The translations under genes and the position numbers were made by a program. 64,000 nucleotides of DNA from Serinibacter arcticus (GTDB lineage Bacteria; Actinomycetota; Actinomycetes; Actinomycetales; Beutenbergiaceae). The notes below the pieces were generated by a model. That model was not told the DNA's origin, made no database searches, and saw only the letters and a list, made by a program, of their open reading frames with translations. The DNA lies in assembly GCF_003121705.1 (NCBI RefSeq), contig NZ_PYHR01000002.1:3410001-3474000 (forward strand), in the 5' to 3' direction. Each line of letters opens with the position of its first letter. Within the stretch, counting starts at the first letter, position 1. Shown here in pieces: positions 27,621-36,855 of the stretch.

Positions 27621-28739
27621 TCAGGAGTCGTGATGAATCCGCAGTCCCAACCAGCGTGCGAGGTCGTCGATCTCGGCCGAGACGACGTCTCGCACCTCAG
27701 GGACGAACTGCTCGTCCTCGTGGAGGGCGTGGATGCGGAGCAGGCCGGCGGCCCGGTCCGCGGTCGCGTCGAGCTTGCCGATCAGACGATCGCCCCACAG
27801 CACCGGCAGCGCGTAGTAGCCCCAGCGGCGCTTCGCGGCGGGTCTGAACATCTCCAGCGCGTAGTCGAACTCGAACAGCTCGACCATCCGCTTGCGGTCG
27901 GCGAGAAGCCGGTCGAACGGCGACAGCAGCGCGGCGCGCGGTTCGAACGGCTCGTCCAGGAGGCCGGGCTCGATCCGCCAGGTGCCGCGGACGCCGTCGA
28001 TGGTCGCCGGAACGCCGGCCTTGCCGACGCCGAGCGGGTCGCCGGGAGTCGCCGCCCCCGTCGCGCGGGCGATGCCGAGGGACTGCAGCCGGCGCTCGTC
28101 GCGCAGGCGCCACGCCTCGTCGAGCGACGGGTAGGGCTGGTCCGGGTACACACGAGAAGCGAGGTCCCACAGCTTCGTCCGTCCCTCCCACCCGGAGACG
28201 GCGACCTCCCCGCGCTGCACCAGGAAGCCGAGCATGACGGTGACGTTCTGGTGGTTGAGCCAGCCGGACGACCGCCACGGGCGGACGCACGTGTCGGGCA
28301 GGTCGGTCGCGGCCAGCGGACCGTCGGCCCGCAGCGCCTCCAGCAGGTCGAGGCGGAAGGTCTCGTTGTCCGCGACCCAGACCGCGTTCCCGCGCTGCCA
28401 GTCCTGGCTCGGGTCGGCTCCGGGCCAGGCATCCATCTCCGCGCGGAAGAGTGCGACGTCCTCGGCGACGCGCAGCTCTCCCCGCAGGTCGACCACGCGC
28501 TGCCGGGCGACGGCGTCGGTGAGGTCGTCGGGGTCGTACGCCGAGCCGAGGCGGCTCCAGAGCACCAGATCGGCGCTCGGCGCGATCGCCGCCGTCGGAT
28601 TGAGCTGGACGAAGGTGAGGTGACGGACGATGTCGAGAACGTCGTCCGGCCGCGCCGCCGTGAGCAGCTGCGCACGGATCGCCAGGCGCCGGGCGTCCTG
28701 ACGATCGAGCGCGAGCGGTACGGGCTCCGGCGACGTCAC
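27621..28739 (-). CDS. YcaQ/AlkX-like winged-helix DNA glycosylase
   Basis: 372 residues from GTG 28737-28739; the frame stays open further upstream, but the conserved sequence begins here. The HTH_42 (YcaQ/AlkZ) pattern is clear: LTFVQLNPTAAIAPSADLVLWSRLG near residue 42, FRAEMDAWP, then LLSPFDRLLADRKRMVELFEFDYALE and the C-terminal RRWGYYALPVLWGDRLIGKLD. In the best-known enzymes a Q-hydrophobic-D or Q-hydrophobic-Q motif is catalytic for excising crosslinked or alkylated bases; here the matching place reads Q45-L46-N47. Action on DNA crosslinks is inference from the family. Confidence 0.85.
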   Translation of the reverse strand: MTSPEPVPLALDRQDARRLAIRAQLLTAARPDDVLDIVRHLTFVQLNPTAAIAPSADLVLWSRLGSAYDPDDLTDAVARQRVVDLRGELRVAEDVALFRAEMDAWPGADPSQDWQRGNAVWVADNETFRLDLLEALRADGPLAATDLPDTCVRPWRSSGWLNHQNVTVMLGFLVQRGEVAVSGWEGRTKLWDLASRVYPDQPYPSLDEAWRLRDERRLQSLGIARATGAATPGDPLGVGKAGVPATIDGVRGTWRIEPGLLDEPFEPRAALLSPFDRLLADRKRMVELFEFDYALEMFRPAAKRRWGYYALPVLWGDRLIGKLDATADRAAGLLRIHALHEDEQFVPEVRDVVSAEIDDLARWLGLRIHHDS

Positions 28740-28833
28740 CCGGCAGAGTGTAGGGATCGGAGTGCAGGGACGCGGTCGTCGTGGGGAGCCTCGGGTGGCC
28801 GGATCGGTCGTGGGACGAGGCGAAGGTGGAGTG

Positions 28834-29523
28834 ATGCAGCAGCGGGACGAGGGTGGAGTGGCACGTCGACGAGGCGAGGCAGCGGCAGCGGCAGCGGCGA
28901 CCAGGGAGGCGTACGACACCGTTGCCCTGGACTACGCCCGGATGCTTCCCGACCTCGCGGCCGAGGCGGCCCTCGACGTCGCGATGATCGACGACTTCGC
29001 GACCCGGTGTCTGGCGTCCGGTCGCGGACGGGTGCTCGACGCCGGCTGCGGCACCGGTCGGGTCGGGACCCGGCTCGCCGGCCACGGCCTCGAGGTGGTG
29101 GGGGTCGACCTCTCACCGGGAATGCTCGAGGTCGCCCGGGACCTGCATCCTGGGCGTCGCTTCGAGGTCGGGTCTCTCGCCGACCTCCCCCTGGCCGACG
29201 GCGCCGTCGGAGGAGTTCTGGCCTGGTACTCGGTGATCCACACGGCTCCCGAGGACCTCGATGACGTGGCGCGTGAGCTCGCTCGCGTCCTGGTCCCGGG
29301 TGGCTGGTTGCTGGTCGCGTTCCAGGCTGGGAGCGGCGAGCGTGTGGACCGGCGAACGGCCTACGGGCACGACGTCGAGATGACGAGTTACCGGCACCAT
29401 CCCGATCGGGTGGCCACGCTTCTCCGAGCCGCCGGTGTCGACGAGGTCGTCCGGATGGTGAGGCGCGCCGCTGCGCACGAGAGCGCGGACCAGGCGGTGC
29501 TCCTGGCGCAGCGGCGGGCGTGA
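28834..29523 (+). CDS. Class I SAM-dependent methyltransferase
   Basis: 229 residues. ATG 28834 is preceded by AAGGTGGAG; an upstream ATG at 28762 is less likely. After an Ala-rich start and REAYDTVALDYARML come motif I VLDAGCGTGRVGTRLA, motif II LEVVGVDLSPGMLEVAR, and motif III GGVLAWYSVIHTAPEDL. This is the methyltransf_11/25 type seen in small-molecule methylation. It diverges from the glycosylase gene. The substrate is unknown. Confidence 0.88.
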   Translation: MQQRDEGGVARRRGEAAAAAAATREAYDTVALDYARMLPDLAAEAALDVAMIDDFATRCLASGRGRVLDAGCGTGRVGTRLAGHGLEVVGVDLSPGMLEVARDLHPGRRFEVGSLADLPLADGAVGGVLAWYSVIHTAPEDLDDVARELARVLVPGGWLLVAFQAGSGERVDRRTAYGHDVEMTSYRHHPDRVATLLRAAGVDEVVRMVRRAAAHESADQAVLLAQRRA

Positions 29524-29578
29524 GGGGATCGACGTCGGGCGCGGCAGATCGCGCGTCACGTGCGTGGACGTGTGCGGG

Positions 29579-30358
29579 TCAGGCCCAGGAGGGCGGCGGT
29601 GGAGCGGGAGGCGTCGTCGGCGAGGTGGGTGGGGGCTGCGGCGGCCCGCCGGGTCCGGGCGGGTGCGGGAGCGAGCCCGGTCGCTGGTGATCCGGAGGTT
29701 CGCCGGGTTCGGTCGAGGGGCCGGGGAGCGGGACGTGCCCGGGATCGTGGGTCGGCCCTGGATCGTGGGTCGGCCCGGACGGTGATCCGTGGTCGGGCGC
29801 CCCGCCCGGTAGCGGTGGCGGACCGGCCGGCCCCTGCGGCGCGGGCGGCTCGGGTGGTGGTCCGGACGGCCGAGGGGGCGGGGCGACGGTCGGGCCGTCG
29901 TGGTCGTCGTCGCGGTCAGGGCCATGACCGGGAGCGTGGCCGGGCCCGTTCGGTGGGGTGGACGGCGGGGCGGGAGGCGGCGGCACGGTGCCGTACCCCG
30001 GAGGCGGCGGCACGGTGCCGTGCCCCGGAGGCGGCGGGGCGTAGCCGGCCCCGCCGGGCGATCCGGGAGGTGGCACGCCCAGGGTCCGCAGACGCAGGTC
30101 GAGCGAGGCGCCGGAGGCCTCGAGGTGGGTCAGCGCACTGACGACCCGCTCGCGCTCACCCGGCGGCACCGGGCGTCCCTGCGACTCGAGGTAGGCGAGA
30201 GCGCCGAGGTCGTGCAGGTAGGAGCCGGCGTCGGTTGCGCCGAAGCCCCCGGAACCCCCGGAGCCGCCCGGACCCCCGAGCCCGGCACCTGCCAGGGCGG
30301 AGTCCGCCTTCGCCATCATGTCGCCCGCGGCGGCCTTGGCCTTGTCGAGAAAGCCCAT
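29579..30358 (-). CDS. Proline/glycine-rich hypothetical protein
   Basis: 259 residues. ATG 30358 follows GAAGGAGATC. An N-terminal amphipathic helix (MGFLDKAKAAAGDMMAKADSAL), a Gly/Ser linker, and a helical block DAGSYLHDLGALAYLESQGRPV resemble small short-C-terminal or SHOCT-like folds. From about residue 105 the chain is mostly Pro, Gly and His with PPPPGHG and PPPPGYG repeats, so probably disordered. No signal peptide. It diverges from the AIM24 gene, with repeats between them. Function unknown. Confidence 0.7.
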   Translation of the reverse strand: MGFLDKAKAAAGDMMAKADSALAGAGLGGPGGSGGSGGFGATDAGSYLHDLGALAYLESQGRPVPPGERERVVSALTHLEASGASLDLRLRTLGVPPPGSPGGAGYAPPPPGHGTVPPPPGYGTVPPPPAPPSTPPNGPGHAPGHGPDRDDDHDGPTVAPPPRPSGPPPEPPAPQGPAGPPPLPGGAPDHGSPSGPTHDPGPTHDPGHVPLPGPSTEPGEPPDHQRPGSLPHPPGPGGPPQPPPTSPTTPPAPPPPSWA

Positions 30359-30445
30359 CGTGATCTCCTTCGATCCACGCACGAGCGGACCGAACCCGGC
30401 CCAGGATCCAGGCTAGTTCGCCGTCGCTGCCAGGACTAGCCTGGG

Positions 30446-30490
30446 CCCGATCGTGCGTCGGCCCGATCGTGCGCCGTTCCCGATCGTGAC
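30446..30490. repeat. Three CCCGATCGTG direct repeats between divergent genes
   Basis: CCCGATCGTGCG at 30446-30457 and 30462-30473, and CCCGATCGTGAC at 30479-30490, spaced 16 and 17 bases. They sit in the 174-base promoter region shared by the Pro-rich and AIM24 genes, which suggests a regulator binding site. Confidence 0.55.
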
Positions 30491-30532
30491 TTGCGCGGGC
30501 GGTGCGCCACCGCCTGAGGAGGAGTGGTCGTC

Positions 30533-31234
30533 ATGACCGTGCACGGATCGTTGTTCCAGCAGTTCGCGGAGAACACGTCGCAGGACCAGTTCTCGCTGCA
30601 GGGCAAGAAGATGCTCAAGGTGCAGATGAACTACGGCCCGGTGTGGGCGCTCGAGGGCGCGATGGTCGCCTACCAGGGCGACGTCCGGTTCGAGAAGAAG
30701 GGCACGGGGGTCAGCCGGATGCTCAAGTCCGCCGTCACCGGCGAGGGCGTGAGTCTCATGAGCTGCAGCGGCCAGGGTGAGCTCTTCCTCGCCAACCAGG
30801 CCGACGACGTGCAGATCGTCTACATCGAGAACGACGTGCTCTCCGTGAACGGCGCGAGCATCCTCGGGTTCAGCGGCTCCATCGAGTGGGACATCCACCG
30901 CATCCAGGCGTCGGGTGCCGCCATGATGGGCGGCCTCTACAACGTGTCGCTGCGCGGCACCGGCTTCGTCGCCGTCACGACCAAGGGTGAGCCGGTCGCG
31001 CTCGACGTCGCCGCCGCCCCCACGTTCGGTGACCCGCAGGCCGTCGTCCTGTGGACCTCCGGAGTTCAGATGCAGGTGAAGGTCGACTCGGGCGGCATGG
31101 GCTCGCTGCTGCGCGGCGGCAGCGGCGAGACGTTCCAGATGGCGTTCGGGGGTCAGGGCTACGTGCTGGTCCAGCCGAGCGAGGGCGTCGTCGTCGGAGC
31201 CGCGGCCCCGAAGAGCGGCGGCCTGTTCGGCTGA
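30533..31234 (+). CDS. AIM24 family protein
   Basis: 233 residues; GAGGAGGAG lies nine bases before ATG 30533. The beta-rich pattern (KKMLKVQMNYGPVWALEGAMVAYQGDV, GEGVSLMSCSGQGELFLA, VLSVNGASILGFSGSIEWDI, AAMMGGLYNVSLRGTGFVAV) fits the AIM24/TRAP-like fold. Bacterial members are often next to stress or TerD-like genes; the role is not established. The protein is cytoplasmic. Confidence 0.9.
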   Translation: MTVHGSLFQQFAENTSQDQFSLQGKKMLKVQMNYGPVWALEGAMVAYQGDVRFEKKGTGVSRMLKSAVTGEGVSLMSCSGQGELFLANQADDVQIVYIENDVLSVNGASILGFSGSIEWDIHRIQASGAAMMGGLYNVSLRGTGFVAVTTKGEPVALDVAAAPTFGDPQAVVLWTSGVQMQVKVDSGGMGSLLRGGSGETFQMAFGGQGYVLVQPSEGVVVGAAAPKSGGLFG

Positions 31235-31252
31235 CCGGCCGGCCACCCACCC

Positions 31253-31300
31253 ACGAACCCCGGCCCTCGTCCGCAGCTGCGGACGAGGGCCGGGGTTCGT
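31253..31300. terminator. Perfect 48-base palindromic bidirectional terminator
   Basis: 31253-31276 is the exact reverse complement of 31277-31300, giving a stem of up to 24 bp with a minimal loop, rich in C and G. It lies between the convergent ends of the AIM24 gene (31234) and the M1 peptidase gene (31317). Confidence 0.9.
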
Positions 31301-32117
31301 CGTGGGTGACCGACCGTCAGGGGAGGTGCAGGTACTCCGCCGCCGGCACCCCGGTGGAGCGGAACCACGCCGTCATGAAGCCGGAGACGTCCCGACCCGC
31401 GACGTCGTCGACCAGGTCCTCGAAGTCGGAGAACGACACGTTCTGGTCGGCCTTCTCGGTCGCCCAGCGCTCCAGCAGCGTGAAGAACGCCTCGTCCCCG
31501 AGCTCGAGCCGAAGCGCGTGGACCGCCAGCGAACCGCGACCGTACACGTCGTTGAACTCGTTGCCGGCGCCCATGTCGACGAGCGGCCGCGACCAGTACG
31601 CCGCCTGGGCCGGGGCGAGCCGCGGCGTCAGGGTGCCGGTGTACTTCGTGGCCAGGTTCGTGCCCGAGGAGTGCTCGGCCCACAGCCAGGAGGCGGCGTA
31701 CTCGGCGAGGCACTCGTTCAGGCACATGTCGGCCCAGCTCGCCACGGTGACGTTGTTGCCGATCCACTGGTGCGCGATCTCGTGGGCGATCGTGCCCAGG
31801 CTCGCGTTGCGCGAGTAGGACGAGCGCGTCTGCGTCTCGAGCGCGTAGCCGAGGCTGTCGTTGGTGAACTGGCCACCGTTCGTGGTGAACGGGTACGGGC
31901 CGAAGAAGTCCTCGAAGAAGTCCTGGATCTCACCGGTGCGCGCGGCTCGATCCTTGACGGCCTGCGAGACGCCGGGGGAGAAGGTGTTGTAGATCGTCAC
32001 GCCGCCGTCGGTCACCGTGGTGGTCGAGGTGAACGTGTCGATGAACAGCGTCGTGAGATAGGTCGCCATCGGCTCGGGCGCGGCCCAGCCGAACGTGCGC
32101 CAGCCCTCGGGGCCGGC

Positions 32118-32128
32118 GGCAGGTCGGT
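32118..32128 (-). other. Second frameshift site in M1 peptidase
   Basis: The frame reads EPVTDLPPAPRAG; one added base within this GC-rich stretch restores EPVTDLPPAGPEGWRTFGW and enters the frame that carries the zinc-binding motif. The exact base cannot be fixed. Confidence 0.75.
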
Positions 32129-32396
32129 GACCGGCTCGCCGTTGGAGGAGACCTGCCACTGCTGGTCCTCGGGGAGGCCCTCGGAGTACGGGACGGTCGC
32201 GGTGACCGAGAACAGGGCTCGGTCCAGCGGGTGGGCGTTGGAGGGGAACCAGGCGGACGACGACGCCGGCTCGCCCATCACGAGGCTGCCGTTGCCGGTG
32301 AGGTGGTGCCAGCCCGAGTCGCCGTAGATGTCGGGCACGTAGCCGGGGGTGCCGGAGTAGGTGATCTGCGCCGTGAAGGTCTCACCGGGCTCGAGG

Positions 32397-32400
32397 CCCC
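32397..32400 (-). other. Frameshift site in M1 peptidase: C run one base short
   Basis: The frame from 33456 reads DLVPLGASSPV here. One added base in the run 32397-32400 gives DLVPLGGLEPGETF and joins the second frame, which continues a normal M1 beta-domain. Confidence 0.85.
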
Positions 32401-33641
32401 GAGCGGCACCAGGTCGATCTCGCGGTCGGCGTGGGTGAAGCCGGCGCTGCGGCCGTCGATCTTGGCCTTGGACACGACGAGCGTGGGGTCGCCGGCCGAG
32501 CTCTCGGTCTCGAAGTCGAGCGTGAGCTGACCGATGCGCTCGGTCGCGGTGACCTGGGCGACGACGGTCGCGGTCGCGACGAGCTCGCGGGTGGGCGGGT
32601 TCCAGACCAGGTCGACGTGGTAGCTCTCGACGTCGAAACCGCCGTTGCCGGCCTCCGGGTAGTAGGGGTCGCCGATGCTCGGGTCGGCGATCGCACCGTC
32701 GATCTCGACGGGGACGATCGCGGCGTCGTCGAGCCGGAACAGGAACGCGGCCATCGCCTCGCGGCTGAGGTTCTCGAGGGGGCGGAACGTGCCGTCCTCG
32801 TAGCCAGTCGTGATGCCGAGCTCGACCGCCCAGGTGATCTCCTCGCAGAACTGCATCCCCGGCGGCACGTCCGAGAAGGCGGTCCCGCACTCCGTCGCCG
32901 AGGGATCGGCTCCGGCGAGGCGGCTGACGAACGCCATCGCGGCGTCGCGCGTCAGCGGCTGGTACTGGCGGTAGGTGCCGTCCGGCCATCCGGTGGAGAG
33001 ACCGGTGTCGGACATCCAGGTGATGACGCCGCAGAACGGGTCGGTCACGGACACGTCGATGAAGGGGGCCGTCGTGCAGGTCGGGTCGGGGGCACCCGGG
33101 TTCTGCATCCGGAAGAGGAACGCGGCCATGGCCTCACGGCTGATCGGCTCGAGCGGACGGAACGTGCCGTCGGGCCAGCCGGTGGAGATGCCCTGCTGGG
33201 CGAGCCAGCCGATCTCGTCCGCGAAGAGCGCGTCGGCCGGGACGTCCGAGAACACCGGGATCGCGGCCGTGGCCACGACGGGGTCGGGGGCGACCAGGGC
33301 GTCGAGGGCCGCGACGTCGACAGGAGCGACGTCGAGGGCCGCGGCGTCGGGGCCGGAGGAGACGTCCGGGGCGCCGGACGCGCCGAGCGGGGTGAGCAGC
33401 GTGAGGGCGAGGGCCGCCGTCAGGCCGGAGCCGAGAAGTCGAGATCGTGAGCGCACCTGGTGCCTCCTGGGTAGGGATCCGCCGTCGACGGAACCGCGCG
33501 TTGCCCCCGCGAGGCTCAGAAGACCACAGCGCGGACCGCGGTGCGCTTCGGTGGGGTTACCTCGTCGTTAACTTCGGCAACTTCGGCGCGAGGGCCGGAG
33601 CCGCGGAACGTCGGCGGATGCCGAGCGTCGGCGGGCCGGCG

Positions 33642-34103
33642 TCAGTCGAGGCAGAACTCGTTGCCCTCGGGGTCGGCCATCACGATGTGACCGGCCCCGA
33701 CGTACGGCTCGGGCTCGTGCCGCTCGACGCGGGTGGCACCCAGCGCGACGAGCCGCTCGCACTCGGCCTCGAGAGCCGCCAGGCGCTCCTCGCCCTCGAG
33801 CCCGGGCGCCGCGCGGAGGTCGAGGTGGAGCCGGTTCTTGGCGACCTTGCCCTCCGGGACGCGCTGGAAGAACAGTCGCGGGCCCAGGCCGTCGGGATCC
33901 TCGGCGGCCGACCGGCTGGTGCGCTCGCTCTCGGGCACCCCGAGGTCCGCCAGGAAGGAGTCCCAGGCCTCGAGCGGGTCGGCCCCGTCCGGCAGCTCGA
34001 CCCCGGGCGGTCCGGGGATGACGTAGCTCAGCGCCGCGGCCCAGAACCGGGACTGCGCCGCGGGATCGTGGGCGTCGAACGTGACCTGGAACTGACGGCT
34101 CAT
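33642..34103 (-). CDS. VOC (glyoxalase-fold) family protein
   Basis: 153 residues from ATG 34101-34103, with GAGGAGGAG six bases upstream; a GTG one codon earlier is also possible. The sequence QVTFDAHDPAAQSRFWAAAL, RLFFQRVPEGKVAKNRLHLDL and GAGHIVMADPEGNEFCLD matches the glyoxalase-like domain of small actinobacterial VOC proteins. Candidate metal or ligand residues are H and E. Substrate unknown. Confidence 0.88.
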   Translation of the reverse strand: MSRQFQVTFDAHDPAAQSRFWAAALSYVIPGPPGVELPDGADPLEAWDSFLADLGVPESERTSRSAAEDPDGLGPRLFFQRVPEGKVAKNRLHLDLRAAPGLEGEERLAALEAECERLVALGATRVERHEPEPYVGAGHIVMADPEGNEFCLD

Positions 34104-34248
34104 CACGGGCTCCTCCTCGGTGGGGCGGATACGAGCACGAGGCTAGACCTCCGCGCCGAGGCGCCCACGCAGCGCGAAGGCCGTGGACGACACCCGGTTG
34201 CTGCTGTAGCGTTAAAGTCCCGATCGACTGCAGGCGAAGGAGCGTGCC

Positions 34249-35229
34249 GTGGTGACTCTTGCCGACGTGGCCAGACTGGTCGGCGTCTCCGCGATGACCG
34301 TCTCCAACGTCGTCCACGACCGTCCCGGCGTCAGTGACGACGTGCGTCGCCGGGTCCAGGAGGCGATCGTCGCCACGGGCTACCGCCCCAACCCCTCGGC
34401 CCAGGCGCTCAAGTCGGGACGGACCGGGGTGATCGGCCTCGCCGTCCCCTCGCTCGGCGCCGCCTACTTCGGTCAGCTCGCCGTCCGGGTCGGGGCGGTC
34501 GCGGCCGCCCGCGGCTACCGCCTCGCCGTCGAGCAGACGGGCGCACGGGTGGCGGGTGAGGTCGAGGCGATCGCGACGTCCCGGCGCACGGCCCTGGACG
34601 GGCTGATCCTGTCGGTGGTCGACGCCGACCCGTCGGACCTCCGGGGCTACGCCGCCGACACGCCCCTCGTGCTGCTCGGCGAGCGTGCGCCGGACCGCGA
34701 GATCGACCACGTCAGCATGCCGAACGACGTCGGGGCCGAGGCCGCGACCCGGCACCTGTGGACGCAGGGCTCGCGGCGGATCGCGTTCATGGGGCCCGAG
34801 GCCTCCGACCGCCCCGACGGGCTGGCGCGCCGCCTCGCCGGGTACGAGTCCGCCGTGGCCGACCTGGGCCAGTCACCGGTCAGGATCGCCGCGCCGACGC
34901 TGTCGATGGAGGCCGGGCGGGCCGCGGCGCGCGCTCTGCCGGCCGGGGTCGACGGCGTCGTCGCAGCGACCGACACGCTGGCCCTCGGGGTGCTGCGGGG
35001 ACTCGCCGATGCCGGCCGCACGGTGCCGGGACAGGTGCGGGTCGTCGGCTTCGACGACCTCGACGAGTCGCCGTACGCGGTGCCGTCCCTCTCGTCCGTG
35101 CGGCCGGACCACGACTGGATGGCCGAGCTCGCCGTCGCGACCCTCGTGGAGCGGATCGAGGGGCGTGCCGGCCCCGCCGTCGCCCACGTCGCCCCGTTCG
35201 TGCTGGTCGAGCGCGAGTCCAGCGGCTGA
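34249..35229 (+). CDS. LacI family regulator (first arabinose island)
   Basis: 326 residues. GAAGGAG lies six bases before GTG 34249. The LacI helix-turn-helix is at the N-terminus ([20 protein letters not shown]), the hinge helix is in [20 protein letters not shown], and the periplasmic-binding-like sugar domain follows, ending with [22 protein letters not shown]. It lies directly before GH51 and GH43 genes on the same strand, 86 bases apart, and should control them. A half-site CGTTAA just upstream (34210-34215) resembles the palindrome at 39283. Confidence 0.92.
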   Translation: MVTLADVARLVGVSAMTVSNVVHDRPGVSDDVRRRVQEAIVATGYRPNPSAQALKSGRTGVIGLAVPSLGAAYFGQLAVRVGAVAAARGYRLAVEQTGARVAGEVEAIATSRRTALDGLILSVVDADPSDLRGYAADTPLVLLGERAPDREIDHVSMPNDVGAEAATRHLWTQGSRRIAFMGPEASDRPDGLARRLAGYESAVADLGQSPVRIAAPTLSMEAGRAAARALPAGVDGVVAATDTLALGVLRGLADAGRTVPGQVRVVGFDDLDESPYAVPSLSSVRPDHDWMAELAVATLVERIEGRAGPAVAHVAPFVLVERESSG

Positions 35230-35263
35230 GGTCGCTCACGCCAGCCACTCCCGCCAGCCACCG

Positions 35264-35289
35264 ACCCCCACCCACCCACCCACCCACCC
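35264..35289. repeat. CCCA tetranucleotide repeat
   Basis: About six tandem CCCA units lie between lacI and the GH51 gene, upstream of the GH51 ribosome site. Copy-number slippage could change the leader length; no effect is shown. Confidence 0.6.
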
Positions 35290-35315
35290 GCCCCACCCAC
35301 ACCCGAAGGACGGCC

Positions 35316-36845
35316 ATGACCGACGACGCTCTGACAGCCATCATCAATCTCGACCTGCCCGGCGCCACGATCTCGCGCCACGTCTACGGCCACTTCGCCG
35401 AGCACCTGGGACGCTGCATCTACGGAGGGTTCTGGGTCGGGGAGGACTCCGAGATCCCGAACGAGGGGGGCATCCGGCTCGACGTCGTCGAGGCGCTGAA
35501 GGCTCTGAGCATCCCCAACCTGCGCTGGCCCGGCGGGTGCTTCGCCGACGACTACCACTGGCGCGACGGCATCGGCCCGCGCGAGGACCGCCCGCGGATG
35601 GTGAACTCCCACTGGGGCGACGTCGTGGAGGACAACTCCTTCGGCACCCACGAGTTCATGCAGCTGTGCGAGATGCTCGGAGCCGACCCCTACGTGAACG
35701 GGAACGTCGGGTCGGGCACCGTGCAAGAGATGAGCGAGTGGGTGGAGTACCTCACCCGCGGGGACGAGTCGCCGATGGCCACGCTCCGCCGCGCCAACGG
35801 CCGCGACGAGCCCTGGCGGGTCCCGTTCTTCGGGATCGGGAACGAGGCCTGGGGCTGCGGCGGAAACATGACCGCCGACTCCTACGCGGCCCTCGCCCGG
35901 CAGTACGGCACGTACGTGCGCAACCACGGCGACAACGTCGTCTACAAGATCGCCGCCGGAGCGAACGTCGACGACTACCGCTGGACCGAGACCTTGATGA
36001 AAGAGCTCAACTGCCTGGGCTGCACGCGCCAGCCCGCCGGCTTCTTCCAAGGGCTCTCGCTGCACTACTACACGCACTCCGGGGCGTGGGAGACGAAGGG
36101 CTCCGCCACGGACTTCGACACCGACGACTACTACGCCACGATGCGGAACGCGCGGCGCATCGAGGAGCTCGTGGCCGGTCACGCGGCCGTCATGGACTGC
36201 TACGACCCGCAGCGCCGGGTCGGCCTCGTCGTCGACGAGTGGGGCACCTGGTTCGACGTCGAGCCCGGCACCAACCCGGGCTTCCTGTACCAGCAGAACA
36301 CCCTGCGCGACGCCCTCGTGGCGAGCGTCCACTTCGACGTCTTCCACGCGTTCGCCGACCGCATCTCGATGGCGAACATCGCCCAGACCGTCAACGTCCT
36401 GCAGGCGATGGTCCTCACGGACCCCGACACGGGCGCCCTCGTCCTGACCCCCAGCTACCACGTGTTCGCGATGAACGTCGGGCACCACGACGCCTCGACG
36501 CTGGCCGTCAGCCTCAAGGGCGAGCTGCCCACCAGGGAGGTGGCGGGGGGCGAGCTCTCGCTGGTGTCGGCCTCAGCGTCCACCACGGACACCTCGGCCC
36601 TGGTCTCGCTGTCGAACCTCGACGCCGGGCACGCGCGGACCATCGTGCTCGACCTGCGCGGGCGCGACGTCACGGAGTTCTCGGCCCGGGTGCTCACCGC
36701 CCCCACGCTGCAGACGCACAACACCCCGCAGGCGCCCGACGCCGTCGCCCCCGCCGCGCACGACGGCGTGCGTGCGCACGCGCGCGGGCTCGAGGTCGAC
36801 CTGCCCGCGCACTCGTACGTGACCGTCTCGCTGGCGCTGGCCTGA
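35316..36845 (+). CDS. Alpha-L-arabinofuranosidase, GH51
   Basis: 509 residues, normal for the family, with no signal peptide. GAAGGA precedes ATG 35316. Typical GH51 blocks are [37 protein letters not shown], acid/base E177 in [11 protein letters not shown], and nucleophile E308 in [10 protein letters not shown]. It removes terminal alpha-L-arabinofuranosyl units from arabino-oligosaccharides in the cytoplasm. It follows lacI and is 10 bases ahead of the GH43 gene. Confidence 0.93.
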   Translation: MTDDALTAIINLDLPGATISRHVYGHFAEHLGRCIYGGFWVGEDSEIPNEGGIRLDVVEALKALSIPNLRWPGGCFADDYHWRDGIGPREDRPRMVNSHWGDVVEDNSFGTHEFMQLCEMLGADPYVNGNVGSGTVQEMSEWVEYLTRGDESPMATLRRANGRDEPWRVPFFGIGNEAWGCGGNMTADSYAALARQYGTYVRNHGDNVVYKIAAGANVDDYRWTETLMKELNCLGCTRQPAGFFQGLSLHYYTHSGAWETKGSATDFDTDDYYATMRNARRIEELVAGHAAVMDCYDPQRRVGLVVDEWGTWFDVEPGTNPGFLYQQNTLRDALVASVHFDVFHAFADRISMANIAQTVNVLQAMVLTDPDTGALVLTPSYHVFAMNVGHHDASTLAVSLKGELPTREVAGGELSLVSASASTTDTSALVSLSNLDAGHARTIVLDLRGRDVTEFSARVLTAPTLQTHNTPQAPDAVAPAAHDGVRAHARGLEVDLPAHSYVTVSLALA

Positions 36846-36855
36846 GGGCGGCGGG

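Larger units (their letters stand above)
31317..33456 (-). pseudogene. Secreted M1-family metallopeptidase with three SLH domains (two frameshifts)
   Basis: Three reading frames, 33456 to about 32398, then to about 32125, then to 31317, join into about 713 residues if one base is added at each break. There is a signal peptide (LTAALALTLLTPLGASGAPD). Three S-layer homology domains follow (each with GWPDGTFRPLEPISREAMAAFLFR-like sequence). The M1 peptidase part has zinc motif HEIAHQW and the second Glu ligand at HEXXH-X18-E (NECLAEYA), after SLGYALETQT. It should cleave peptides at the surface, held by SLH binding to wall polymers. Active-site residues are intact, so sequencing error is as likely as true decay. 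Confidence 0.8.

Noticed and set aside
35264-35299. Replication or partition iterons
   Set aside because: It is a simple CCCA microsatellite, with no dnaA boxes or par genes around.
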